The notes beneath the pieces were generated by a model that saw only the letters and a list, made by a program, of their open reading frames with translations, was not told the origin of the DNA and ran no database searches. The position numbers and the translations under genes were made by a program. Source: Mesorhizobium ciceri biovar biserrulae WSM1271 (GTDB lineage: Bacteria; Pseudomonadota; Alphaproteobacteria; Rhizobiales; Rhizobiaceae). From it: a stretch of DNA of 64,000 bases. Positions 8,842 to 16,569 of this stretch are shown in pieces. The stretch spans positions 4,611,501 through 4,675,500 of the forward strand of contig NC_014923.1 in NCBI RefSeq assembly GCF_000185905.1. Direction: 5' to 3'. Each line of letters opens with the position of its first letter. The first letter of the stretch is position 1.

Positions 8842-8885
8842 GCAGCAAGCATCGATAAAAGAGTTGCTGGGACAGGACATATGAC

Positions 8886-10145
8886 ATGCAGCAGAGCACG
8901 CCCCCGGCGACCGACAGCACCTACAACATCCACTGGCGGCGCAATCTGTTCGTGTGCTTCGCCGGTTCGTTTTCGACGCTTGTCGCCATGACGCTGCTTC
9001 TGCCGTTCCTGCCGCTCTATATCGAGCAGCTGGGTGCCGAGGGTCACGCGGCGATCGTGCAATGGTCGGGGATTGCCTATGGCGCGACGTTCTTCGCGGC
9101 GGCGCTGGTGGCGCCGCTCTGGGGACGTCTCGGCGACCGCTATGGCCGCAAGGTGATGCTGGTTCGCGCCAGCTTCGGCATGGCCATATGCATGTCGCTG
9201 ACCGGCATGGTGCAGACGGTCTGGCAGCTGGTGCTGCTGCGGCTGCTCATCGGCTTTGCCGGCGGCTACTCCTCGGGATCGACCATCCTCGTCGCCATGC
9301 AGACACCCAAGGAGCGTTCCGGCTGGGCGTTGGGCCTGCTGTCGGCCGGCATCACGGGCGGGGCTCTGGTCGGCCCTCTGGTTGGCGGCGCCCTGCCGCC
9401 GCTGATCGGCATCCGCGCCACCTTTCTCCTCTCCGGCGGTGTCATCTTCCTGGCATTCCTGGCGACCACGTTTCTGATCAAGGAGAATCCCCGGCCAAAA
9501 ACAGCAGACGCCGCAGCGACGCAGAAGCGGAAAGGCGGCTGGTCACAAATCCCCGACAAACGGCCTGTTGTCGCCATGCTGGCGACCGGCATGCTGTTGA
9601 GCTTCGCCACCATGTCGATCGAGCCGATCATCACCGTCTATGTGCAGCAGCTCATCGAGGACCAGAGCCGCGTCACGCTGATATCAGGCGTCGTCATGTC
9701 GGCGGCGGCCCTTGGCGCCATCCTGTCGGCCTCGCGCCTCGGCAAGCTCGCCGACCGCGTCGGCCACTGGAACGTCATCATCGGCGCGCTTGCCGTCTCG
9801 GCGCTGCTGCTGATCCCGCAGGCCTTCGTCACACAGAGCTGGCAACTCATCGGCCTGCGCTTCCTGATGGGTCTGGCGCTGGGCGGGCTGTTGCCCTGCA
9901 TCACCAGCGTGATCCGCCACAATGTTCCCGATGGGGTCGGCGGCAATGTGCTCGGGCTGTCGATCTCCGCCCAATATGTCGGGCAAGTCGCCGGCCCCTT
10001 GCTGGGCGGCTTTGCCGGTGGTCATTTCGGCATGCGTTCGGTGTTTCTGGGCACATCCGTCTTGATGGCCGGCGGCGCGGTGTATAACTGGCTGGCACAG
10101 TCACGCCGCGAGCAGGACATGCTTGCCCACCCCGGCAAGCCCTGA
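8886..10145 (+). CDS. MFS multidrug efflux transporter (DHA1, MdtG-like)
   Basis: This 419-residue protein has 12 predicted membrane segments. The N-terminus WRRNLFVCFAGSFSTLVAMT is typical of MdtG/YceE-type drug:proton antiporters, and the MFS signature WGRLGDRYGRKVML lies in the loop between helices 2 and 3. A motif-C-like GITGGALVGPLVGGALPP occurs in helix 5, as in exporters. GGGACAGGA precedes ATG at 8886. The substrates are unknown. Control by the divergent GntR regulator is likely. Confidence 0.88.
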   Translation: MQQSTPPATDSTYNIHWRRNLFVCFAGSFSTLVAMTLLLPFLPLYIEQLGAEGHAAIVQWSGIAYGATFFAAALVAPLWGRLGDRYGRKVMLVRASFGMAICMSLTGMVQTVWQLVLLRLLIGFAGGYSSGSTILVAMQTPKERSGWALGLLSAGITGGALVGPLVGGALPPLIGIRATFLLSGGVIFLAFLATTFLIKENPRPKTADAAATQKRKGGWSQIPDKRPVVAMLATGMLLSFATMSIEPIITVYVQQLIEDQSRVTLISGVVMSAAALGAILSASRLGKLADRVGHWNVIIGALAVSALLLIPQAFVTQSWQLIGLRFLMGLALGGLLPCITSVIRHNVPDGVGGNVLGLSISAQYVGQVAGPLLGGFAGGHFGMRSVFLGTSVLMAGGAVYNWLAQSRREQDMLAHPGKP

Positions 10146-10173
10146 CGGGGTTGGGCGTCACAGGGCCCCAAAC

Positions 10174-10548
10174 ATGAGCACAGCCGAACGACCTTCCGAC
10201 AACAGCAGCCGTATCCTCGTCCTGGCCGGGGGCTTCTGCGGTGCTGCCGGCGTGGCGCTGTCGGCCGCGGCAGCGCATCTCGGCGGCGCCTTCGTTGGCA
10301 CCGCCGCATCGTTCCTGCTGATGCATGCGCCGGTCTTCCTTGCCGCCGGATTGCTTGGCGCGAACCGGATCCTGCGCATCGGCAGCCTGATCCTGCTGGT
10401 TGGGCTTCTGCTGTTCTGCGGCGATCTGCTGGCCCGCGATTTTCTGGGCTCGCGGCTATTCCCGCTGTCGGCGCCGATCGGCGGCACGCTGCTCATTGCC
10501 GGCTGGCTGGCGATCGCTGCCTCGGCGCTGGTGCGCGCACGCTCCTGA
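10174..10548 (+). CDS. DUF423 membrane protein (YgdD-like)
   Basis: This 124-residue protein has four hydrophobic helices and belongs to the DUF423 family (E. coli YgdD type), of unknown function. Conserved elements are GGFCGAAGVALSAAAAHL at the N-terminus, LLGANRILRIGSLILLVGLLLFCGD in the middle and PLSAPIGGTLLIAGWLAIA at the C-terminus. It starts 28 nt after the MFS stop and could be cotranscribed with it. The in-frame upstream ATG at 10123 overlaps the MFS gene and is rejected. Confidence 0.85.
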   Translation: MSTAERPSDNSSRILVLAGGFCGAAGVALSAAAAHLGGAFVGTAASFLLMHAPVFLAAGLLGANRILRIGSLILLVGLLLFCGDLLARDFLGSRLFPLSAPIGGTLLIAGWLAIAASALVRARS

Positions 10549-10601
10549 ACGCCTCTGGGCGCCTTGCCCGATAAACAGACCCCCGCCCATTTGCCGGGCC
10601 G

Positions 10602-10751
10602 TTAGTCCTGCCTGGACTCGGGCTGGATGAGCAATTCGCGATTGCGCCGCCGCAGCCTTGCCAACCGACGCCGCTCCGGCCGTTCGGAAGCCGGCGCGAT
10701 GCCCCAATAGTTGCGATAGATGTCTTCAAATAGATAGCTCACGGGATGCAT
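10602..10751 (-). CDS. Small protein of LacI-linked pair, copy 1 (49 aa)
   Basis: This is a short gene with GGAG 9 nt before ATG. The protein begins MHPVSYLFEDIYRNYWGIAP and ends in an Arg-rich tail (RRRLARLRRRNRELLIQ). It is clearly paralogous to the gene at 10814-10957: both share MHPV, [FY]LFEDIYRN and a Trp two residues later. I do not recognise the family. A 14-bp LacI-type operator starts 22 bp upstream of the start codon, exactly as in copy 2. Regulation by the LacI protein at 11113 is therefore likely. Confidence 0.72.
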   Translation of the reverse strand: MHPVSYLFEDIYRNYWGIAPASERPERRRLARLRRRNRELLIQPESRQD

Positions 10752-10772
10752 GATGTGCGCTCCTTTCAGCGC

Positions 10773-10786
10773 TTGAATCGATCCAA
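10773..10786. promoter_or_regulatory. LacI-type operator O1
   Basis: TTGAATCGATCCAA is a 14-bp near-palindrome (CG centre, one mismatched pair) 22 bp upstream of small gene copy 1. The same motif recurs at 10979, 11013 and 11063. Confidence 0.7.
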
Positions 10787-10813
10787 TCGAGAGGTACGAA
10801 AAACCGACCCCGA

Positions 10814-10957
10814 TCAGCTCCGCTTGCGCTCCACAAGGAACCGCAACTCGCGGACCCATGGACTGGTTTTGCCGCGGCGCTTCTGCGTCGCGGTGTTCGA
10901 CGAGATGCTCCAGTCGTTGCGGTAAATGTCTTCGAACAGAAAATTGACGGGATGCAT
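10814..10957 (-). CDS. Small protein of LacI-linked pair, copy 2 (47 aa)
   Basis: This is the paralogue of the preceding small gene. The protein starts MHPVNFLFEDIYRNDWSIS and ends in a basic tail (RELRFLVERKRS). GGGAG lies 7 nt before ATG. The first 20 residues align with copy 1 without gaps (13 of 20 or so identical), whereas the tails diverge apart from their positive charge, which suggests an old tandem duplication under selection on the N-terminal motif. The operator at 10979-10992 is 22 bp upstream of the start, the same spacing as in copy 1. Function is unknown. Confidence 0.72.
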   Translation of the reverse strand: MHPVNFLFEDIYRNDWSISSNTATQKRRGKTSPWVRELRFLVERKRS

Positions 10958-10978
10958 GACACAACTCCCTACTTGATG

Positions 10979-10992
10979 TTGAATCGATCCAA
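10979..10992. promoter_or_regulatory. LacI-type operator O2
   Basis: TTGAATCGATCCAA is identical to O1 and placed 22 bp upstream of small gene copy 2 on the same face relative to its start codon. Confidence 0.72.
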
Positions 10993-11012
10993 TTCTGCCA
11001 GCAGGCGTTTCC

Positions 11013-11026
11013 TTGGATCGATTCAA
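11013..11026. promoter_or_regulatory. LacI-type operator O3
   Basis: TTGGATCGATTCAA is the exact reverse complement of O1/O2, starting 34 bp from O2 and 50 bp from O4. It lies in the divergent gap between the small genes and the regulator, so it could allow looping between bound dimers. Confidence 0.68.
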
Positions 11027-11062
11027 ACATAGGCCCTATCGAAGCCTCGATCAAGCCAAAAT

Positions 11063-11076
11063 TTGAACCGATCCAA
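11063..11076. promoter_or_regulatory. LacI-type operator O4 (regulator proximal)
   Basis: TTGAACCGATCCAA differs from O1/O2 by one base and ends 36 bp before the ATG of the LacI-family gene. This suggests autoregulation. Confidence 0.62.
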
Positions 11077-11112
11077 CGAAAGTGTTAAATGGGAAGAATT
11101 CAGGAGACGAAG

Positions 11113-12192
11113 ATGGCGCCACTTATCTCTGCAAAGACAAGACCGGTCCGGCTGGCGGACATTGCCAAGGCAGCCGGCGTGTCGCACGGCACCGCGTCCA
11201 ACGTCTTCGCCCGTCCGGAGATCGTGCGCGAGGAGGTCCGTGAACGGGTCAAGGCGGCAGCCGAGGCCATGGGATATGGCGGACCGGATCCCAAGGGCCG
11301 GCTGCTGCGCGCCGGCAAGGTCAATGCCATCGGTGTCGCGACCGCGGAACCCCTCTCCTATTTCTTCGACGATCCCTTTGCCCGGGTGATGATGGCCAGC
11401 ATCTCGCAGGCTTGTGACGCGACCGGTGCGGGGATTTCGCTGGTCTCCGCCGTCAATGGGGAGCAGCTCGCGTGGAACATCCAGAGTGCGCTGGTCGATG
11501 GCTTCATCGTCTTCTGTGTCGATGGCGGCTCAAAGCTGGTCCAACTGGCGCGCGAACGCAAGCTCCCCTTTGTGGCGCTCGATCTCGATTCGGACGACGA
11601 CGATGCGGTCGCGGCGATCGGCGTCGACAACATCGCCGGTGCCGGCCTGGCGGCCCGCCACCTGACCGAACTCGGACATCGCCGCTTTGCCGTGCTTACC
11701 CTGCCCTGTGCCGACGCAGGCTTCGGCCCTACCACAAGGGAGCAGGTGGAAATGGCCCTCTATTCCGCTACGCGGGACCGCTTGCGTGGCTATTTCGCGG
11801 AACTCTCCCGCGTCGACATCGACGTCTCGCGTGTGCCGATCTACGAGACCGTCAATGACGAGAAGAGCGTGTGGGCCGGCCTCGAACATATTTTCGCCGG
11901 TGCCGAGGCGCCGACAGCCGTCCTGGCGATGTCGGACAGGATGGCGCTCCATGCGCTGGACTGGCTGCGGCAGCACGACATTGCGGTACCGGGCGATGTT
12001 TCTGTCGTCGGCTTCGACGGTGTTCCGGAAGGGGCGGTTTCCAAGCCGCCGCTGACCACGATCGTCCAGCCGATCGCCGAGATGGGCCGCCTTGCCGTCA
12101 AGGCGATCCTTGAAAATGATGGTTCGTTCAGCCGGCAATCGCTGCCGGTCGAACTCGTGGTGCGGGCCTCATCCGGCCCCTCGCCCACCTGA
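11113..12192 (+). CDS. LacI-family transcriptional regulator
   Basis: This is a 359-residue regulator. The N-terminal helix-turn-helix (about 13-35) reads VRLADIAKAAGVSHGTASNV, and its hinge helix region is RERVKAAAEAMGYG. The periplasmic-binding-protein-like effector domain follows (about 62-355), with NAIGVATAEPLSYFFDDPF, ADGFIV-like and VVGFDGVPEGA segments. ATG at 11113 is chosen because of the AGGAG 6 nt upstream; ATG at 11089 lacks one. No sugar operon is adjacent. The only genes with matching operators are the two small paralogous genes upstream. It ends 2 nt from the convergent opgC-like gene. Confidence 0.92.
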   Translation: MAPLISAKTRPVRLADIAKAAGVSHGTASNVFARPEIVREEVRERVKAAAEAMGYGGPDPKGRLLRAGKVNAIGVATAEPLSYFFDDPFARVMMASISQACDATGAGISLVSAVNGEQLAWNIQSALVDGFIVFCVDGGSKLVQLARERKLPFVALDLDSDDDDAVAAIGVDNIAGAGLAARHLTELGHRRFAVLTLPCADAGFGPTTREQVEMALYSATRDRLRGYFAELSRVDIDVSRVPIYETVNDEKSVWAGLEHIFAGAEAPTAVLAMSDRMALHALDWLRQHDIAVPGDVSVVGFDGVPEGAVSKPPLTTIVQPIAEMGRLAVKAILENDGSFSRQSLPVELVVRASSGPSPT

Positions 12193-12194
12193 GC

Positions 12195-13472
12195 TCAACG
12201 GCCCATTCTTGTCGCCATGCCCGGCATCGCGAAGGATGCAGCATGGACGGGCGATGCGGCGCTGTGAGCCGGCCTGCTTTTGGCGGACCAGCCAAGGCCC
12301 GATAGCCATTCCAGATAGTAGGCGAGCGCGAACTGCATGACGATGCCGGCCGATATCAACAGGCTGTCATAGGCAAATCCGCCCGGATTGATCAGCTTCA
12401 GTACCTGCGCCGCCATTGCAAGCACCGTGCCGGCAATGAAAACCGGCAGCGATCGTTTGCCCAATATGGCAAGCGGATGATCGCGCCCGGTGCGAAACAG
12501 ATTCGAGATCGCCGGGAATGCCACGATCAGGTAGCTCACTGCGAGTATATGCAGGAGCCTCGGCAGCGACAGGAACGTCTTGTCGAAACCGGTCAGCACC
12601 GGAGGCAGGCCAAACCAGGAGATATGCCCCCAGAGCGGGCTGTGCACCCAGACCAGGGCCACAACGGTGTAGGCCAAGGCCGCCCCAACCAGCCAGCGAT
12701 TGACCGGGATGGTGCCGCCGCGACGCACATGCAGCGTGCCCGCCAGGCCGATGTTGAAAAGGAACTGCCACGACAGCGGGTTGAGAAACCAGAGGCCGGG
12801 CTCGGGGTAGTTGGGCGGAGCAATCTGATAAATCCCCGCGACCAGCCACAGGGCGCCGGATGCCACCAGTGCCAGGACCGGCCGATAGCTGACAATGAGC
12901 AGGAACAGCGGCGCCAGCAAGAGCAGCACCGCATAGACGGGCAGGATGTTGTTGTACCCAAGTTGGTGGCCCAGCGTCACGATGCCGATCAGCACCTGCG
13001 GCGTATTCTTGATCAACGGCTCGATGTTGATCATCGTCAAAAGCTCCGGCCGCCTGGCAAACACCGCCGCAGCGCAGAAAATGGCCATCACCACCATGGT
13101 GGTGACGATGTGGGTGGCATAAAGCACACCGGCGCGGCGCAACATCTTCAAAGTTGCCAGCAGCCGGTTTCCAGGCTGGAATTTCTTGCCGTAGGCGAGC
13201 GCGACCGAGATTCCCGAGATCAGCACGAAGACCTCCGCCGCATCCGAAAAGCCGAAATTCTTGTATGTCAGATACTCGAAGGCGGTACCCGGCACATGGT
13301 CGACATAGATGGTCAACAAGGCGAGAGCACGGATCACATCGATGCGCGTGTCGCGCTCAGTGCGGTCCGGGACACGCGCCTCGCGGTCCGGGACACGCGC
13401 CTCGCGGTCCGGGACACGCGCCTCGCGGTCTGGGACACGCGCATCGCGGTCCGGGGAAATCTGGGTGGTCAT
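12195..13472 (-). CDS. opgC: OpgC-domain membrane acyltransferase-like protein
   Basis: This is a 425-residue polytopic membrane protein with about 10 hydrophobic helices. It belongs to the OpgC family, whose members transfer succinyl groups to osmoregulated periplasmic glucans. Family features are RIDVIRALALLTIYVDHVPG at the start of the membrane domain and SDAAEVFVLISGISVALAYG in the second helix. The ~40-residue cytoplasmic tail is unusual: the heptad VPDREAR is repeated almost exactly, encoded by a 21-bp minisatellite (13363-13456). ATG at 13472 is chosen over TTG at 13478. It could decorate the cyclic glucan made by NdvB (47.7 kb). That link is inference. Confidence 0.8.
   Translation of the reverse strand: MTTQISPDRDARVPDREARVPDREARVPDREARVPDRTERDTRIDVIRALALLTIYVDHVPGTAFEYLTYKNFGFSDAAEVFVLISGISVALAYGKKFQPGNRLLATLKMLRRAGVLYATHIVTTMVVMAIFCAAAVFARRPELLTMINIEPLIKNTPQVLIGIVTLGHQLGYNNILPVYAVLLLLAPLFLLIVSYRPVLALVASGALWLVAGIYQIAPPNYPEPGLWFLNPLSWQFLFNIGLAGTLHVRRGGTIPVNRWLVGAALAYTVVALVWVHSPLWGHISWFGLPPVLTGFDKTFLSLPRLLHILAVSYLIVAFPAISNLFRTGRDHPLAILGKRSLPVFIAGTVLAMAAQVLKLINPGGFAYDSLLISAGIVMQFALAYYLEWLSGLGWSAKSRPAHSAASPVHAASFAMPGMATRMGR
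13363..13456. repeat. 21-bp coding minisatellite (about 4.5 units)
   Basis: Four consecutive 21-bp units begin at 13363, 13384, 13405 and 13426, plus a partial fifth from 13447. Units 1-3 are identical and unit 4 carries two substitutions. Read on the minus strand they encode the VPDREAR heptads at the N-terminus of the OpgC-like protein. Such identical in-frame units are prone to gain or loss by slippage without changing frame. Confidence 0.9.
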
Positions 13473-13672
13473 CGACAAAAAGGCCTCAAAGCTGGTTGTT
13501 CATACCGGCAATGCGACCCCCGGCGCACCGCTTCGATTCCTCCCGAAGGATGTTATCGGCGGAGAAACGGACTGTAATGCGCCCGGTTCAATCAACTTTC
13601 GCGGAGCTTGAAAATATTGCGTTTTGAAGCCGGCAAATTGAGCGAAACGTCATATAATCAAGAGGATGGTCG

Positions 13673-14341
13673 ATGATCGACGAGACCTCACAAGATGGTG
13701 CGTTGCGGCGTGATCTCGCCTTCCACTACCGGCTTTACGGCGCGGCGGATTCAACGGGCGACTGCTTCTTCCTGCTGCATGGGTCGGGTGTCGACGAGAC
13801 GACATTGGTGCCGCTGGCGCGAGAGATCGCACCGCGTGCCACGCTCATCGCGGTGCGTGGCCGCGTTGTCCAGGAGGATGGTTTCCGCTGGTTCGCGCGG
13901 ATCACGCCGACGCGCTTCGAACAGGCGAGCATCCGCACCGAAACCGAGGCCTTTGCGGGCTTCGTCGCTGACGCGGCCACACGCCATCATCTCGACCTCT
14001 CGCGCACAATTTTCCTCGGCTATTCGAACGGCGCCAATCTGGTTTCGAGCCTGATGCTGCTGCATCCGGGCCTTGTCGAACGCGCCGCGCTGCTGCGACC
14101 GATGCCGGTGCTCGATGATGTGCCGGCGACGGATCTGTCAAAGGTGCGGGTGCTGATGATCGCCGGCGCCGCCGACCTCACCTATGCGCCTTTCGCCCCT
14201 GCTCTGGTGACATTGCTCAGTCGGCATGGCGCCGAGATCGACGCCAGGATTGTCTCATCAGGTCATGAATTCGGCAGCGCCGACGCGGCAATCGTCAGGC
14301 AATGGCTAGCGGGACCGGCGGCGGTGGCGCAGGCAAGCTGA
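13673..14341 (+). CDS. Alpha/beta hydrolase (carboxylesterase/phospholipase type)
   Basis: This 222-residue protein has an alpha/beta-hydrolase fold. The oxyanion segment LLHGSGVDET (34-43) is followed by the nucleophile elbow GYSNG with Ser at about 123. The acid is probably in MIAGAADLTYAP (Asp about 167) and the base is His in SSGHEFGSAD (about 198). It is most like the small carboxylesterase family (YpfH/carboxylesterase 2). The substrate is unknown. The gene is convergent with sthA. Confidence 0.87.
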   Translation: MIDETSQDGALRRDLAFHYRLYGAADSTGDCFFLLHGSGVDETTLVPLAREIAPRATLIAVRGRVVQEDGFRWFARITPTRFEQASIRTETEAFAGFVADAATRHHLDLSRTIFLGYSNGANLVSSLMLLHPGLVERAALLRPMPVLDDVPATDLSKVRVLMIAGAADLTYAPFAPALVTLLSRHGAEIDARIVSSGHEFGSADAAIVRQWLAGPAAVAQAS

Positions 14342-14367
14342 CAGGCTCGCCGCCACGACCAGCCGGC

Positions 14368-15756
14368 CTACCCTCTTCCCATCCGGTTCCAGGCATCCAG
14401 CCCGGCGATCTTGTAGGCTTCGGCGAGCGTTGGATAGTTGAAGGTGTTGTTGACGAAGAAGTCGACGGTGCCGCCGAGATTGATCACCGCCTGGCCGATG
14501 TGGATGAGCTCGGTGGCGCCCTCGCCGATGATGTGCGCGCCGAGCAGACGGCGCGTTTCGATCGAAAACAGCAGCTTCAGGAAGCCGGTGTTGACGCCCA
14601 TGATGTGGCCGCGCGAGGTCTCGCGAAAACGCGCCACGCCGACCTCGTAGGCCGCACCGCTCTCACGCACCTGTTCTTCGGACTGGCCGACCGTCGAGAT
14701 TTCCGGCACCGCATAGATGCCATAGGGGAAGGTTTCCGGCGGCGGCGGCAAGGGCACTCCAAAGGCATGGCAGGCGGCCACCCTGCCCTGCTCCATCGAA
14801 GTCGAGGCCAGGCTCGGAAAGCCGATGACGTCGCCGGCGGCATAGATGTTGGGCACGCTGGTCTGGAAGGATTGCGGATCGACCTTGATGCGCCCTCTGG
14901 AGTCGGCGTCGATGCCGACGACATCCAGGCCCAGGCTGCCGACATTGCCGGTGCGGCCGGCGGCGTAGAGCACAACCTCGGAACGGATGGTGCGGCCATC
15001 GGCCAGTTCCACTTCGGCGGCGTCCGGCTTGGAGCGGATCTCCTTCACCGCGCTGCCCAGCCGGATGGTCATGCCGCGATCGCGCATCTGGTGGATGAAA
15101 TCGTCGACGATCTCGCGGTCGACGAAATCGAGGATGGAGTTGCGCGGCTCGACCAAGGTTACCGGCACGTCGAGCGCGGAAAAGATCGTCGCATATTCGA
15201 CGCCGATGACGCCGGCGCCGATCACGGTCAGCGTGCGCGGCAAGCGATCAAGCTCCAGCATCTCGTCGCTGTCGAAGACGCGGGTCTTGTCGAAAGGCAC
15301 GTCGCGCGGGCGGTGCGGCCTGGTGCCGACCGCGATCAGCGCGTTGGCAAAACCGACCTCGCTGTAATCGCCGGCATCTGATGTCAGGCTGACCTTGTTG
15401 GGACCAAGGAATTTCACCGCGGCGCGAGCGCTCTTGACCGTGTTGCGCATGAACTGGTGCTGCAGCACCTCGACCTCATGGTCGAGCGTCTTGTGCAGGC
15501 GCTCGACCAGATCGCCGACCGAAATATCCTGCTTGACGCGGTAGCCGCGCCCGTAGAAGCCGCGCTCGCGCCAGCCCGAAAGATTGAGCACCGTTTCGCG
15601 CAGCGTTTTCGATGGGATGGTCCCGGTATGCACCGAGACACCGCCCAGACGCCGGCCGCGGTCGACCACCAGCACGGACTTGCCGAGCTTGGCCGACTGC
15701 ACCGCGGCACGGCGGCCGGAAGGGCCGCTGCCGATGACCAGCATGTCGTAGTCCAT
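14368..15756 (-). CDS. sthA: Soluble (Si-specific) pyridine nucleotide transhydrogenase
   Basis: SthA moves hydride between NADPH and NAD in the cytosol, with FAD. The protein is 462 residues. The N-terminal FAD motif is VIGSGPSGRRAAVQ (7-20), the NAD(P) motif is VIGAGVIGVEYATIFS, and the C-terminal dimerisation domain ends with TYNFP-like NTFNYPTLAEAYKIA. The redox-active Cys pair of dihydrolipoamide dehydrogenases is replaced by SVHTGTIPSKTLRET, which is the transhydrogenase hallmark. ATG at 15756 starts MDYDMLVIGSGPSG with an upstream ACGGGGC element, and the longer reading to 15795 is rejected. Confidence 0.92.
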   Translation of the reverse strand: MDYDMLVIGSGPSGRRAAVQSAKLGKSVLVVDRGRRLGGVSVHTGTIPSKTLRETVLNLSGWRERGFYGRGYRVKQDISVGDLVERLHKTLDHEVEVLQHQFMRNTVKSARAAVKFLGPNKVSLTSDAGDYSEVGFANALIAVGTRPHRPRDVPFDKTRVFDSDEMLELDRLPRTLTVIGAGVIGVEYATIFSALDVPVTLVEPRNSILDFVDREIVDDFIHQMRDRGMTIRLGSAVKEIRSKPDAAEVELADGRTIRSEVVLYAAGRTGNVGSLGLDVVGIDADSRGRIKVDPQSFQTSVPNIYAAGDVIGFPSLASTSMEQGRVAACHAFGVPLPPPPETFPYGIYAVPEISTVGQSEEQVRESGAAYEVGVARFRETSRGHIMGVNTGFLKLLFSIETRRLLGAHIIGEGATELIHIGQAVINLGGTVDFFVNNTFNYPTLAEAYKIAGLDAWNRMGRG

Positions 15757-15958
15757 ATTGCCCCGTCCGCTGTGCGCTCTGCTGCGCCGCAACAAGCTAA
15801 TGCTATCCGCGCCGCAAATTCAACCAGTTCACATCGGGCCCGACGCCATCGAAGCTGGAGCACCGCTGGAAGCGCGATCTTGATTCCGCCACAGGCCTTC
15901 ACCATTTCATGGCTGAGCGGTCCGCACCCTATGTCGGACCTTGTTACGAGGAAATGAC

Positions 15959-16429
15959 ATGAACGCGCGCGTTCTCGACGGCGAAATCATCACCAGCAGG
16001 CTCGACGATGTCAGGGCCTATGACGGCGTACGCACGAGGCGCATCCTGGCTTTTGTGATCGACTATATCATCGTCGCGCTGCTCACCATTCCGTTTGCCA
16101 TTCTGGTGTTCTTCCTCGGGCTTTTGACCCTCGGGCTTGGCTGGCTGCTGTTCGGCATCCTGTTGCCGACTGTGGCCATCCTCTACATCTGGAACACGCT
16201 GGGCAGCACCGATCAGGCTACCACGGGCATGAAGATGATGGGCATCCGGCTCGACCGGCTCGACGGCAGGCCGATCGACGGCCTCACTGCGGTTGTCCAT
16301 TCGGTGCTATTTTGGGCCGGCAATGTCATCCTGTCGCCGCTTGTCCTGCTGGTGACGCTGTTTTCCGACCGCAAACGCACCTTGCACGATCTTTTGCTTG
16401 GCACGGTCGTCAGCCGCACCGACCGCTGA
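15959..16429 (+). CDS. RDD-family membrane protein
   Basis: This is a 156-residue protein with three hydrophobic helices. The RDD domain begins at YDGVRTRRILAFVIDYII (Arg..Asp-Asp pattern in the first helix) and includes SDRKRTLHDLLLGTVVSR at the C-terminus. Both are family landmarks. ATG at 15959 has ACGAGGA upstream. The family function is not established; some members are Na+/H+ antiporters. It is the first of three rightward genes with bpt and a DMT transporter. Confidence 0.85.
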   Translation: MNARVLDGEIITSRLDDVRAYDGVRTRRILAFVIDYIIVALLTIPFAILVFFLGLLTLGLGWLLFGILLPTVAILYIWNTLGSTDQATTGMKMMGIRLDRLDGRPIDGLTAVVHSVLFWAGNVILSPLVLLVTLFSDRKRTLHDLLLGTVVSRTDR

Positions 16430-16569
16430 AACGGCCCTCTGAAGAGCAGTCGCTACCGATTGAGCACAAATGTGAAGGCGTCGAGTCGACCGCGCCCACA
16501 TAATCCTGTTGAATTTTTCGCCATCCGCGCCAAAGGTAGAGCGATTCGAAGGAGTGTTTCCAAGGCTCG

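Noticed and set aside
13363..13456. 21-bp tandem units considered as a CRISPR array
   Set aside because: Units are directly contiguous with no spacers and lie in frame inside a protein gene; no cas genes nearby.
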